A DNA stretch of 64,000 bases from Gymnopilus junonius. Lineage: Eukaryota; Basidiomycota; Agaricomycetes; Agaricales; Galerinaceae. Location of the stretch: positions 17,727 through 81,726 of the forward strand of contig JADNYJ010000169.1 in NCBI GenBank assembly GCA_015501075.1, in the 5' to 3' direction. Positions 1 through 10,884 of this stretch are shown one piece after another; positions within the stretch are counted from its first letter, which is position 1; each line of letters starts with the position of its first letter. A program made the translations under genes and the position numbers. The notes under the pieces are model-generated. The model had not been told where the DNA came from. It did not search any database and saw only the letters and a list, made by a program, of their open reading frames with translations.

Positions 1-376
1 GACTACGCCGCAGGGGTCCAGACCCGTTCTTTCAAGTTTCGCGCCAATGCTTTGCGCTATCGACGCAGAAAAAAGGGCAACTCAAAGACAACTGTCTGGA
101 AGTCTTCCCAAAAGAATTCGGTAATGTTCTGCGAGCATGGCTAGGGGATTTGAATTTATGGATGAATTCCAGAAAAAGACATACTTATTGTCAAATTGAG
201 GAGGTGACAGTACTGAGGGGTTATTCAACTCCTGTGGGGATCGGTGCAGGTCGGACACGTAAGTGTTACATGTCATCGTTATAAAAGCTGTCACTAGATT
301 ATGTAACTGTACAACGTTTCCTGCCATTCTTTTCTGCATAAGCTCTCAACGGACCTGGTTTGTGCTCGCTTGTGCA

Positions 377-1775
377 ATGTCGTTGAAACACTTCTTACCT
401 TTAGTTCTCTTTCTGACTAAACCTGCACACTCCTTTGAATTTGACGAGATTAAACAGGCTGTGTTCCAGGTGTAAGCTAAACAATTTTCGCATCAGGCTT
501 CTTTCTGATGCTTGTCTTTTCTTAGCCCCAACACAGGTTCTGCGGACATTCCATCCTATGATACGCCTACTCGCACCTGCGTAAACTCGAATGCTCCACC
601 CACAAGTGGTGCAATGTTCGCTGCTGCGACAGCAGTCTCTATCCCCACTGGACTAACAATAAATGTTGACCCCGCCACACCGTCATTAGATTTTAAACGT
701 ACGAGCAAACAAGGACTAGCATATGAACTCATTTGGTCAGAAGAGTTTGTCATGGATGGACGCGAGTTTGGATTCGGTGCGTTGGTGCCTACAATTCATT
801 TTTAATACTGATATACCATTTAACCAAATTCTCAACCTTTCTGGCTACGACTTTCTACTGAACAGATGACGGCCATTCAGATTGTGACGATGCGAAATGG
901 GAACGCGCCCGCCTTGATCCAGTTCCACACTGGGAACTGTTCGACCTGACTGAAGATGAATTTGACACATTTCAGGGGCTTGATTCTAATTATTCATCTA
1001 ATGGACTTAACTACGTCTACATATATGGCGACAACGGTATCGATGAAGCCGCCGGTAGAGCCAAATGCTGCCCCACCGAAGAGGACGACAACGAAGAAGA
1101 CGCGCTAACGTTTTCTATAGCTCCTCCGCCTTCAGATCTCATGCCGCCTTCTAGCGAAGAGGACCCACCAGTGATTATGCTCATGCGGCCCTACGCCGAA
1201 GGCTGGAGCGCCTTTGCCCACTTAAACAACAGAGGAGGACGAGAGCTTATCCAGACACGCGAACCCATTTGTGTGCCTCTCGGAGGTTTCATAGAGGTTG
1301 GTGTTATCATGACAGGCCTTCCTAACGTCCAGCATCTGCTGAGACGCGTCATCTTCGTTCGTGACCTTTCTTCCCTTACTTATCTTTAAAGTTCTGACGT
1401 TTTTCACAGTGGCCAGGCCAGCCGTTGACGTCTCTGGACAAATACAGCTGGAAACTTCTCAATGACAGCGTAATGGGCTGGGATTTCGATTCAGACATCA
1501 TCCTCGACCCTGAGACGGGAAAAGTACATTCACTGGAGACTTTTGATGAGGAGTCAACTGGATTCATTCCTTATCGCTTTGCAGACATGCAAGTGCGGTT
1601 AGGCCTACCAACAGAGACTGGCGATGTGGATTACGTGCGCATTTATACCCCAGCTTACACCAAGAGCCATGGTGGCAGACCTGTAGCCGCATGCGATGAA
1701 AGCGCCACTGGAAGACCAGTAGCTGAAAATTACTTCGTCATAGATTTGGCACACGGTACGCGTTCTCTATGCTAA
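377..1775 (+). pseudogene. Degenerate SKN1/KRE6-like (GH16 family) fragment
   Basis: Candidate start at 377 gives a hydrophobic signal-like N-terminus (MSLKHFLPLVLFL) and a splice donor CAG|GTGTAAG at 470. A second block (about 526-776) contains INVDPATPS and YELIWSEEF followed by DGREF, which resembles the entry to the glucanase fold of SKN1/KRE6 proteins (pattern ELVFSDEF-x-DGRTF). A donor at 777 joins to an exon at 866 (DDGHSDCDDAKW), which continues to about 1330 with a GGFIEVGV-like strand. A further block at 1410-1757 begins WPGQPLTSLDKYSW. The GH16 catalytic signature (E-I-D-x-x-E) is not visible. The first intron does not keep phase with the second block. After 1775 the coding signal ends abruptly. 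Family members are type II membrane proteins needed for beta-1,6-glucan assembly. This copy looks decayed or very divergent; an unrelated secreted protein is possible. Confidence 0.4.
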
Positions 1776-2028
1776 CATTTTCAGGAAGCTAAGTTCTCCT
1801 GCTTCTCATAGTTCGGGGACTGTAATTAAATGACAAGTTGATATCCACTATATAATTATACCTGTTCAAACTTACGATTGAACACATAACGATATTTGTA
1901 AGGCACGCAACAAATACATGTCTTCTTTGTGAATGTAGGCTAGATGGCGCAAGCTATATTACAAGTAAAATCATAAACATAACGTCAAAAGAAAAACATT
2001 ATACGAGGCTCCGCCACGACTGAATTAT

Positions 2029-4311
2029 TCATGCATGGCTATCCGATTTTTCTACAGGAGAACCAGCGCCCTTTTCTTCGTGCAAATCCCTCGACTTCTC
2101 AACGACCTCCGCGAGCGTCTTCTTGCCGACATGTTTACCAATCTTCCATGCAGTGAAAGTGTGGCCTTGCTGGAAGATTTCTTCGACTTCCTCCAGAGAA
2201 CGTCCGACGGTCTCGGGGAACATGAAGAAGATGTGGAGGAAGGCGGCAAAGTTGAAGGTGCCGAAGATGAAGTATGTCTTCCAGGCGATGCTGTTCAGGC
2301 CAGGAGGCACGGCGAATGCCAGTGCAGTGTTGAATGCCCAGTTGGATGCCTGTGCGATGATGGCGCCGGTCAAGGCTGGGATATACACAGCATAAATGTT
2401 TTGACTTACAGTTGAAAGGGATACAGCCTTTCCTCGGACTTTAGTAGAGAACTATTTTCGAAAGAAAAAAAGTCAATAAAATTCGTGCTAGTCAAAAATT
2501 CAGAAAATGCTCACGATTTCAGCAGGATATGTCCACGAGACAGGACCCATCGTCACAGCGAAACTAATAAAACTGTCAATCACAGCCCAAAGGCTAATCC
2601 TTGTCAAACGTCAACTGACCTGCAAACGAAGAGGTAAGAGCACACAATGACAGCCTTCGTCGCCGCCTGGTTTCCGTCAATGACCCAGACAGGCGATGTG
2701 CTGCCTTCAGTCGTGCCCCAGTGGCCAAAGCGGCCTTGGATTCCACCGACGAGGAACATCCAGAATCCCATGAGCAACGTTCCGATGAGAAGCATGGGCC
2801 GACGACCCCATTTGTCGATGTAGATGATAGCGGGAACTGGGAAGGGGAATTGGAGGTGAGAAGAGAAAGTGAGGTATGAAGGAAGTGGACTGACCAGTCA
2901 TGGCGACGTTGAGAACGTATTGAACAGACTGTCCAAGAAAGTAGGTCAGCACAAGTACGCAGCTGACTGTACAAATGCTTACGTCGGCGATCAAGTTGGT
3001 GCGGATGCCAGTGAGACCTGCGCCCTCGAACACGTAGACGATGTAGTACCTAAGAAAATCCATTAATAAGAAAATTTTCCAGACAATTAATCAAAAACAA
3101 AAATAAAACAGTTCGCACATCATGATATTCATGCCGCAAAGCTGAGACCACATCTGCAAGCTCATTCCAAGCATGACGCGGCGTGGGTTTGAGCCATTCA
3201 AGAGATCAAGGTATGACTTGGCGCCTTCTGTGCGTTCAAGATAGACCTTACACCCACGGTTCAGTGTATTCGATCTTTCAAATGTAAAAAGTAGAATATT
3301 TACCTGTTGCTTGATTTCCTCGTATTCAAGGACGACGAGTTCGTTCTTTATATCTCCTCCGCCATGAAGATCAGCGAGAACCTGGAGCGCCTCATCCTCA
3401 CTAAAAACACCATTGTGAAAAATTACGCCACAAACGGACCCGATATCATCACTCACTATCCATGATCAAACAGCCACCTCGGACTCTCAGGAAACACAGT
3501 CATCCCCAAACTCAAAATAATCGCAGGAATCATCTGCAAACCCCACGGAATCCGGAAAGAAGCCACGCCATTAATATACGAGCACCCAAACTGTATAAAA
3601 TACTGAATAAGGATCCCCCAAGTGATAGACCACTGTTGCAGGGAAACCATCCGACCACGGATCGCAGGCGCTGTGATTTCGGATTGGTAAATGGGCACGA
3701 CGGAGCTCGCGAGCCCGACTGAAAGCCCGGAGATGATGCGGCCGACGACAAGCATGCCGCGGTTGACTGATGCGCATTGGAGGATGGAGCCGATGACCCA
3801 GAAGAGGCCGGAGAGGATGATGGTCTTTTTTCTGCCTATTCTGTCGGCGAGCTGGGTGACTGCTAGAGATCCGAGCAGGGAGCCGGCGGGCATGGCGGCT
3901 ACGATGCCCCCTTGGGCTCCGGGGCCTGGCTGGAGGGAGGATATGGGTGAGGTTAATGGTTTTGTGAAGGATGAGAAAGGTTGCGTACGTGGTTGAAGGT
4001 CCTTAGGTATGAGGGGTTCTGGTGGGTGGGGGTTATCCGATAAGCTCTTGTGATAATGAAAGCGAGAGGTTGGATGGGCTTACATTCAGGACACCAGACA
4101 TCGAGGAGATGTCTAGACCGAATAGGCCTCCTCCAATACACGCGAATGAACCCACAAGATACTAGAAGTTTGATTAGACTCCGAGATCGAAAACGTGAGG
4201 GATATACGCACTGGGTTGGACGCGATGGCAGCATTGTACGACGTGAATTTCTGTAGGAAACAGTCAATGGCCAGAAAGAAATCTGACTGCAAGTTGGAAA
4301 CGTACCCCCAT
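2029..4311 (-). CDS. MFS sugar porter (hexose/quinate-type transporter)
   Basis: A complete 12-helix major facilitator gene on the minus strand with about nine short introns. A six-base first exon (ATG GGG, start 4311) splices to KFTSYNAAIASNP, then to an exon with CIGGGLFGLDISSMSGVL (helix 1), NPSYLRTFNH, and PGPGAQGGIVAAMPAGS. The 3456-3930 exon carries the sugar-porter signatures DRIGRKKT, GRIISGLSVGLASSVVPIYQSEI and PESPRWL. Later exons give NPRRVMLGMSLQMWSQLCGMN (helix 7), DKWGRRPMLLIG, and the terminal PETVGRSLEEVEEIF before a hydrophilic tail ending at 2029. All expected family motifs are present and the length, about 530 residues, is normal. It should act in the plasma membrane as a proton-coupled sugar importer, but the substrate cannot be told from sequence. 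No frameshift or stop seen. Confidence 0.9.
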
Positions 4312-4413
4312 TTTTCAGCAGAAAGCTAAGCCTTGATCTAAACTCACAACGGAAAAGAGAAGGAAAAGGGCGGGAGCGCAAGGGAAAAAACCCTATTCGC
4401 CCATCCCGCCTAG

Positions 4414-4421
4414 TTTATAAA
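4414..4421 (-). promoter_or_regulatory. Putative TATA box of the sugar porter gene
   Basis: TTTATAAA lies about 103 bases upstream of the ATG at 4311. The motif is palindromic, so its orientation is inferred from the gene. Confidence 0.4.
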
Positions 4422-6437
4422 CTCTTCATGACCCCGCATTGAGATGCCAATGTTTGGAAACCCATTCAACTCTCTACCCCCGATAGAGTGGTCATGAGGC
4501 AACGGTATCATATGCTGGTGCTTCTTCAAAAGGATTGTAGGAAGCGTCATGGGTGCTTCTTTCCCTGCCATCACGACTGGACTCCAAGCGGTATAAGCGG
4601 TAGATTGCCCTATTTATGCAATGTTGGTTTTGATCAGTGAGGATATAAAATTGTAACGATCCACGCTGGGGCCTGGAACGATCCGGCACGTACGCGTTCA
4701 CTTCTAGGTATGAGATGAGGGTTTTGAGTGGTTATTTTCGTTACGCCAGTATGGCGGTTTGTATACCGGTGAAGGTTCGGGGAGGGATGTCAAGTAGAAG
4801 ACTTCTTTCTGTTGCCAGTCAACACATACGGTTGAAATCGACCCTAAAAACGTGAACTAAAGACCAGAAGACTCTGAGAGTGACTTGTCTTCAAGAAAGG
4901 ATGAAACATTGGAGGATCTTGTTGGCAAGACGGGGGACAAGGAGGTCGAAAATTAAATGGAGGAGAAAAAGAAAACATGTGCTGATGGGAAAAATAAGCG
5001 TGATCATGTGGTTATGGGGATGTCCGGTAATGCGGGCCGCTTCCGTCACCCCCACACTGGCATTGGTCGTCTCAAGATCGTCCTCAACTCAGGTGAACCG
5101 CCTATACCCATTTGCACACTGATATCGGGGTATACTCAACTATACACTTATACACTTATTTCTGTCAAGTACTGTACAAATTCTAATGATCCAGCGCCCT
5201 AAGAAAAGGAAATTTGAAGAAAACCATAATTTAATCGCTATTTTCCCCGTACGGCGCATACTAGTAGTCAGCCCCAGACTTACCTGTCGAAAGTGCGCAT
5301 GCAAAAATAATATAACTTGCCCCAAGGATCGCTTACCAGCAAGGTACGAGCTCCGGCTACTTGGAGAACCGCCGAATTTGAATTATAGTGCAGGCGAATC
5401 CTTCAGACTTCTGCGGCAATCTGAGAAGTTGTGGTTCGGGACCGACGAGGAACTTCTACCACTGGTACATACGTCTTTACAATATGTTCATGTATATAAC
5501 TCTTAAAGAGGTTTAATTTTTATTCTTGCATAACTTTTAATAACGATGACCGCCCATTTTCTTCAATATAACTATTGCGGCTGGGATTGGATTCGGAAGC
5601 GAGGTTATTAGAAGGTGGGTTTGAAGTGGTTTACACTCCAACATACATTTATTATTTAGAAGGACCGTTTTATCACCTTGGGCAAGTACATGCCGCTGTA
5701 TATTCAAGGGCACCTTCGACAGGATACTGGGATTTTTAACGTTAGGTCAGAGATTGATTCTGGAATGCATAATTTAACTGCCTGTCATATCTGGAGGCAC
5801 TGCTGCATATGGAAGTGTTTCTCTAACATTTCTGGTACCAGTGACATGAATGGATCTTATGGATATTGCTAATTGATAATGAAGTACAGCCATTATATTG
5901 AATGGAGATGGCGCGAAGGAAACAAGGAGGGACAATTGATATAGATTCCAATTATTAAGCAAATATTGTCCCAAGTAATGCCAGTATACTGTATAGTGAA
6001 TAACTAGATGAACTCGAAAGAGTATCAGGACCGTCAATGTCAGGCTATTTTGTTCAGTTATCACCCTTCTTACCCCATACTTAGGTCCGGCTAACAGTTT
6101 GAAGTCAACAGTGACGGGCCATGAGGCCAAAAAGAAAGAAGAATCCATACATGTCAGTTCGTTCCTCCATTGTTCCTTCACCATCCACGTCCTCGAACTT
6201 CTCAAATTCTTTTCTTCAATGCATTTCAGAGACAGATGCAGCTCAACATTCCTAGTGCTGATAAGATAAGATTGCGGGGATAGCGGTGGTAATAAGCCCG
6301 TTGCCTCGTTTCGGTAACATTCGTTGCTGCAGCCTTGAGTCTCAGACAGCGGTCATTGGCACACGGCCACCATTCGCGCTGCTGCCCATTTCGGGGGCTG
6401 CACCACTGTTCGTCCATCCTCATTTCTCTTGTTCACC
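4422..6437. other. Intergenic region, no gene recognised
   Basis: Two kilobases between the sugar porter (leftward) and the F-box gene (rightward) hold only short, overlapping open frames on both strands (for example 4492-4701 minus, 5186-5506 plus, 5774-6205 minus). None shows family motifs or consistent splice structure. It contains the promoters of both divergent genes. Confidence 0.6.
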
Positions 6438-8651
6438 ATGGATCGCGGCCCAAACTACGAGTCCATACGTGACTCACTCACAAACCCAAAGAACTCCCGG
6501 CGTCGCAGTCTCAAGACTATCTTTCAGATACCGCTTTCCACACGGACATCCATCTATGCCTCGATATCGACCTCTCCGAGCAAAGGGTCCTTGCCACCCG
6601 ATATCTTCAGGGAGATCGTCGAGTTCTTGTCTCCGGCTGACATCCTCAGCTTCAGCTTGACGGTGAGTTGGCATCGTCCATCCATCGTCTCAGTCATCCA
6701 TTCATGAAAGACGCCCCAATAGTCCACTTACCTGCGGATGCTGCTCATGCCAGCACTATACGAGACTGTCACCCTCAAATCGAGCAGGAACTGCAGGGTT
6801 ACATTGAGCATGCTGAAGGACAGGAAGGATATCTGTGGATACATCAAGAAACTCGCAGTTCGGCCCAACTACTACCTCGCATGGCCGCGGCCCGATGAAC
6901 AGCTCAGCGAAGACTGGGTGGTATCGATGATCGAGTATATCTCGAAGGATCTGACCACGATGCATACTTTCGACTGGGACGGACTGGAGTTACCCAAGGA
7001 TTCGCTGTGGGCGACGTTGAGAGTCAAGTACGCGATGTCGCCATGACGTTTCCCCTTAGCCTCCGTTTCTGATTCGTTTGTCTCTCAGCTGCCATGAACT
7101 CAAAAGCGTATTCACAAACGTTGGAACGCAACCATTAGACCCTCTAAGCTCCCTATTCGACTTCAACGATCTCTCAAGCTTCTCTCTCATCGTACGGCAC
7201 GGTCTCGGTGGAACAGGTGGGTTTGTCATCTGTTCGCCGCGCCTTCAAGAAACAACAATCTAACCCCTCTCATCATCAGAACTCTTCCCAGATCTCGAGG
7301 ACCTCCCACCGCGATTCTGGGACATGCTCCTCGAGCGCTGCCCAGACCTCCAAGAACTCGCCATCTGCTCCTTCTCCTCCTCCGCCCGCGTCTTCGATTT
7401 CGACAAAGTCACCTCGGGCCACTGGCCCAAACTGCACACCCTCACCCTCGGTTCCTTCGGGTACCAAGCCGACTTCTCATTGGGCCCTCCGGCGCTCACC
7501 GGCTCGGCTCTATCCAAATTCCTCAACCTGCACATCTCACTCAGATACATCCGCTTCTTATGGAACTTCAAGCGGTGGATGTCGCCCGACGCCATCACTA
7601 TGGGTCTCGCGCCTTATGCCCTCCCAGCGCTGGACACGTTCATTGGGGTGTATCAGCAACTGGCAGACCTGCCCCACCCGCTAGCGGTGGAGACGCTCGA
7701 TCTGACGTGCGAGCCGGTGTATGAGAGCAGGCTGACGACGGTGTGTCCGATCCTGTTGCGTTTGGAGAATTTGACGAGCTTGGATATTTGGATACATGTG
7801 TTTGATACGAGTCGGGACCAGTCCTATTTCTTTTATTCGATTTTGGTGTCCTGTCCCAAGCTTACGGATTTTCATTTTATGTGTACGACTTCGTTTACTG
7901 TCGTGAGTCGACCTTCCCCTGCTCTTCCTCCTCCCTTTTTAAAATCATACTCACATTCACCCTCTTCCCTTTCCCCCCTCATTCTCTTCCTCTTGCACAC
8001 AGAAGCCCCTAAAGCAATTAATATCCCAACTCTACCTCCTCCCACACCTCAAACGATTCTCCTTAACCAAAGGACACAAATACATCGACGAAAGCATGCT
8101 CTCCACCGCCCTGCGCATCCTCAAATGCAACCCGGGCCTGAAGCAGATCAACATCCGCTGGGCGCGCGAGCGGTGTCCGAACCACCTCAAGCAGGAGGGC
8201 GCGTACGATGTCGTCCCGGATAAACAGGGCAGGCCCGAGGCGCTGATGGTGGTGGAGAGGGGTATACCGCTTGTGGGTAATCCGTTTTTGAGAAAGTTTA
8301 GGTATGGGCTGTATGGAGGTTCTGGTTTTGGGGAAGGTGAGGAGGGGGTGGTGGGAAGAGGAGGGGGGGATGAGGAAGGTCTTGCTCTAGCGTTCTGCTG
8401 TTTGAGGTGGGACCAAGGCAGGCAGGCTTTGCGCCTTACCGTTATCTTCCTTGTGAGTGGTGTTTCTTATTTCGATTTTTTTTCGAGGACATTGATTGAT
8501 TTTGTTTTCTTCTGCGACCCTGGTTTTTTTATTTTAATTACGGGATTTCTGACGTCATCAGGACACGGGAGGTTTCCTGCAGTTTACTGATCGTCAACAT
8601 CGATATCAAGGCGTGGCCACCTCGCGTCAATGCACAATCGATGGCATCTAA
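6438..8651 (+). CDS. F-box domain protein
   Basis: The start at 6438 has a strong CACCATGG context. Residues about 45-75 form the F-box: GSLPPDIFREIVEFLSPAD followed by ILSFSLT, the Skp1-binding helix of SCF ubiquitin-ligase adaptors. Later exons match the usual basidiomycete F-box pattern: MLLMPALYETVTL directly after the F-box, an exon ending LWATLRVK (near 7030), CHELKSVFTN (7087), then a long exon from 7282 (LPPRFWDMLLERCPDLQEL) to about 7900. A further exon (KPLKQLISQLYLLPHL, from about 8003) ends in a glycine-rich stretch. The last part may splice from GTGAGTGG (8451) to CAG (8562), giving a stop at 8651; without that intron the frame stops at 8590. No leucine-rich repeat is regular enough to call. 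Such proteins are numerous in mushrooms and their substrates are unknown. Confidence 0.85.
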
Positions 8652-9793
8652 CATTGGACAGCTGCTCTGCCTTCTAGTATCTTTCTTGGAAAGGCCGCTA
8701 TCGATTTTTACTGATTATCCTCCCTCCTTTTCGATCCTCAACCTTTCCCTATTCCACCCTCCCCTGCCTCCCCTCTTGATTGCTTAATTTTGTGATCTTG
8801 GACGCTACGCCTCCTTTCGGACCCCTCTGTTCTGAGGAAGGAGCGCAGTCCTTTCTTTCTTATACAACACACATCTGCTTCATCATCCGCATCTCATTCA
8901 TAGCCTCGCTCATTCCATCTTTACTGTACTAACCTACTGATCTCTTCTTTCATCAATCTTCCTTTTCACCTCGCCTCACCTCTTGTTCTCTTTGTGTTCC
9001 TCGCATTTGCATTTGAAATAGCAGTTGTACTCTCCCTACGTAGAATTATCTTGTCGTTTGTTGTATGAGTATGAGTAAATTAATGTACCACCAGCCGTTT
9101 TCTGCTCCACTTCTCTCTCTCTATCTTTTTCTTGGTCGTCACTTTGCTGGTTTTTGATTTTTGGCTAGTCGCTAGCTACTACTCTATCTTCGACTCCAGA
9201 CACGATCAAAGTACATGCTACTGTATTTCATCTTCTTCGTATTCATGTCGTATTTTATGCAGCGTAGATGCTTTTCTTCTTTTTTCTTATCTTGTTAGCT
9301 CGTGTGTGTATAACTTACTAGTCATCAAATTCCGACGATCCCATTCATTCGTGATTATGCTCGCGCTCAAGGTTGTGCAGGAACTGCGGCTCTAGCCTCC
9401 AACGTTACGTCATTGAGTGCCACCTCTATTCATTCGTCCTTCAATCTTATGCGAATCCTTCTCAGTCTGTCAATTGCGCCCAATTAAGCTTCTCCTATCG
9501 GAGTTGAGCATAGACTTTATGTAGACGGACGTTCTTCCCGTCTGTCTTCTTTACCCTGCGCTTTTGCTCGCTCTGTAGTTGGCCGGCGTTAACCTCTAAA
9601 ATCAATTCATACTGCTTTCGTAGTCTCACAATCTTGGACACTGACGTTCTGGATTTTGGAAGGGGGCGACTTTTCTCCGTAAGGTTCCATATACCCCATT
9701 CAACGCGTGATACTGACAGCCCTCTCCAACGTTCCTGCGACTTCCTTGCTTATTAGGTACGGACATCATCCCCCATCCCCAACGTCCATCATC
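8652..9793. other. Intergenic, pyrimidine-rich on the plus strand
   Basis: About 1.1 kb after the F-box gene is rich in T and C (many TCTT, CTCC runs), with no convincing coding signal. It probably holds the 3' UTR of the F-box gene. I looked for the copper-binding half of a tyrosinase here and found none. Confidence 0.5.
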
Positions 9794-10531
9794 ATGTCGT
9801 CTACGACCAGTTCAACTGATACCGAGTATACCGACCCGTATGGTCCTATCTGGGAATGGACCGCCCGCGTGCACGTCGACAAGCAAGGACTAAATAGCGC
9901 CATCTCCATCTGCCTCTTCCTAGGTGAAACCACCAGCAGATCCGAAGGACTGGCTCCTCGCTCCTAATCTCGCCGGAGCACACCATGTCCTGGCGAATCC
10001 CGGCCATGGCGGCCGCACTGTGAGCGGATACGGGACCAGGCGATCGCAGGCTGGTTATAAGGGGTGGAGGTGGAGATATAGCTGAAGGATTCGTGCATCT
10101 CAACCAAGCTATCGCTAAGCATTCGGGTTGAACTCGCTCAATCCAGGAAGTTGTAGTGCCGTATTTGGAAAAGGAACTAGAATGGCGGGTTCAGAAGGTA
10201 ATGAAACTCTCCCAAAAGCTTCTATTGGTGAGATGGAGAGAATTGCTTATTTTTTTTTTCTTTCGGAAATCCAGGCAGATACGACTCCGATCGAAGTCGA
10301 ATCTTTGGAGATTGTGGTGTTCGCCACGCCTTTGACTTATCCTCCTGGGGAATGTTCCCTGTTCCGGAAGGCGTCGCCAGTACAACCACATCACGTACGG
10401 AAAACCGGGAGGAAGTCGTGATTCTGAGACAAGCTGTAGTCGTGCGCTTGAATGAGATCATGATTGGTTGGAAAACAATGCGGAAATTTAAATTGAATTG
10501 TGTATATGTAGTACGAATTAAATCGTCTTGA
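9794..10531 (+). pseudogene. Relic of a tyrosinase C-terminal domain
   Basis: Pieces in all three plus frames line up in the order of the C-terminal domain of fungal tyrosinase (polyphenol oxidase, copper enzyme of melanin synthesis). Frame 1: YGPIWEWTARVHVDKQ then AISICLFLG (9840-9930). After a one-base shift: PPADPKDWLLAPNLAGAHHV. After another: DIAEGFVHLNQAIAKHSGLNS (10073-10130). Another: VVPYLEKELEWRVQK. After a likely intron: IEVESLEIVVFATPLTYPPG (10282-10346). A final shift: MFPVPEGVASTTTSR and on to a stop near 10531. At least four frame changes, not all explainable by introns, show that it is dead. The N-terminal dicopper domain with its histidines is absent upstream, so this is a fragment. 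Confidence 0.7.
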
Positions 10532-10884
10532 TGTACTTGTACTAATAGGACTATCGTTATTCTTGGCATCATACGGACATCCATAATTCAATATACAGAC
10601 GGACATTTTTTCTTCATCTTTTTTGTCGTCTTTGAACTGCCGTACTGTTGACTTGGAATTGTTCTTAGCGACGTCGAATCACTATGGCAAGAGCTAACTA
10701 TAGAACTATTTGATAGAGAATGCGACATGAGTAATTGGTACTTGGAACTTGAAGGCAAGACATCGACAACAACTTGGTTACCTCGCAGAAGTAAAAACAA
10801 TTCATACAATTCGCTACTATTACTTCTAAATACATATACGCTTCTCAAAGTAGGTAGGTATTTAATTAAGCACGAACGATGCCT

